This document shows, piece by piece, positions 7,011-7,447 of a DNA stretch of 7,447 nt. The notes beneath the pieces are model-generated. The model did not search any database and was not told where the DNA came from. It saw nothing but the letters and a program-made list of their open reading frames with translations. The stretch lies in contig CAYLUN010000170.1 in NCBI GenBank assembly GCA_964386865.1, forward strand, positions 1 to 7,447, in the 5' to 3' direction. Position 1 is the first letter of the stretch. Every line of letters begins with the position of its first letter. Source of the stretch: CAYLUN01 sp964386865 (GTDB lineage Bacteria > Verrucomicrobiota > Kiritimatiellia > RFP12 > UBA1067). The position numbers were made by a program, and so were the translations under genes.

Positions 7011-7447
7011 TCACTCCGCATACAGCAGCGCCCGCTGGCGGGCGCGGCCAAAATCGCGTCGGGCGCGGGCCCACTCGGCGAACAGGGGCTTGAGCGGCAG
7101 ACCGGCCTTCACATGCAGGCGCACGCGGTCGGTGCCGTAGAGCTTGTCGAACCACTCCGGACGCGCGCCCGCGTGCCGCCACACGCGGGACGCGCCGTAC
7201 AGCTCGGCGAGCGACTGGAGGATGTGGAGCGAGACCTGCGCCGGGCGGAAGCGGGCGGGGTCGGTGACGGTGAGGCGCACGCCGTCCAGCTCCTTGCCCG
7301 CGTAGGGCTCGACCGCCGCCACGTAGCGGTACGGATGGAACGTCACGCCCGCGAGCCGCTTCGACGCGAGGCAGTCGCAGAGCGCCTCCGCGCGCAGCCA
7401 CGGCGCGCCGAGCACGCGGAACGCGAGGTTGGTGCCGCGGCCGCAGT
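7011..7447 (-). CDS. DUF1343 / NamZ-family (GH171-type) exo-beta-N-acetylmuramidase, C-terminal part, cut by the right window edge
   Basis: The frame enters from the right edge and gives 144 residues ending in LLYAE and TGA. It begins CGRGTNLAFRVLGAPWL, the conserved GRGT...GAPW segment of DUF1343 proteins. Other family features are FHPYRYVAAVEPYAGKEL, GVRLTVTDPARFRPAQVSL, WFDKLYGTDRVRLHV and a final FGRARQRALLY. The characterised member NamZ (YbbC) of Bacillus subtilis removes N-acetylmuramic acid from the non-reducing ends of peptidoglycan fragments. Family proteins are usually about 400 residues, so roughly 250 residues, including the catalytic N-terminal domain and any signal peptide, lie outside the window. 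The downstream carbon-nitrogen hydrolase begins two bases after the stop, with its ribosome site inside this gene's last codons, so the two should share one transcript. Family call strong; exact activity inferred. Confidence 0.85.
   Translation of the reverse strand, partial: CGRGTNLAFRVLGAPWLRAEALCDCLASKRLAGVTFHPYRYVAAVEPYAGKELDGVRLTVTDPARFRPAQVSLHILQSLAELYGASRVWRHAGARPEWFDKLYGTDRVRLHVKAGLPLKPLFAEWARARRDFGRARQRALLYAE

Noticed and set aside
7009..7401. Upstream extension of the carbon-nitrogen hydrolase by 131 codons
   Set aside because: The extension overlaps the DUF1343 gene in another frame and reads as low-complexity Arg/Ala-rich sequence. The ATG at 7008 has a well-spaced GGAG and starts a signal-like peptide.

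Overview
This GC-rich window carries five protein genes, all on the minus strand, so transcription runs from the right edge to the left edge. Two genes are cut by the window ends. The gene set combines a secreted GH2-type glycosidase with an F5/8C domain, a UroD/MtaA-like protein, a secreted nitrilase-superfamily hydrolase and a DUF1343/NamZ protein. It has a single MFS sugar porter and no SusC/SusD pair. This suggests a carbohydrate-degrading bacterium of the PVC group (Lentisphaerae, Kiritimatiellota, Verrucomicrobia or Planctomycetes). That placement is an inference from gene content and style, not a demonstrated assignment.

Layout in transcription order: (1) 7447-7011, the C-terminal part of a DUF1343/NamZ-family (GH171-type) exo-N-acetylmuramidase. 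(2) 7008-5623, a secreted carbon-nitrogen hydrolase with an extra N-terminal domain, starting two bases after the previous stop. (3) A short gap with a good sigma70-like promoter (5633-5605), then an MFS sugar porter (5521-4094). (4) A 190-bp gap with inverted and direct repeats, then a 1097-residue secreted GH2-like glycoside hydrolase with a C-terminal F5/8C (CBM32-like) domain (3903-610, GTG start). (5) A UroD/MtaA-like protein starting in an ATGA overlap with the hydrolase stop and running off the left edge (613-1).

The genes fall into two probable transcription units. The first, NamZ-like plus nitrilase, would act outside the cytoplasm on cell-wall or amino-sugar material and on an amide or nitrile. 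The second, porter, GH2 and UroD-like, looks like a small saccharide-use unit. In it an exported glycosidase cuts a glycan, the porter imports the sugar, and a translationally coupled UroD/MtaA-like protein does an intracellular step, possibly on a methyl group. No RNA genes, CRISPR arrays, insertion sequences or convincing rho-independent terminators were seen. The long plus-strand open frames are antisense shadows of the real genes.
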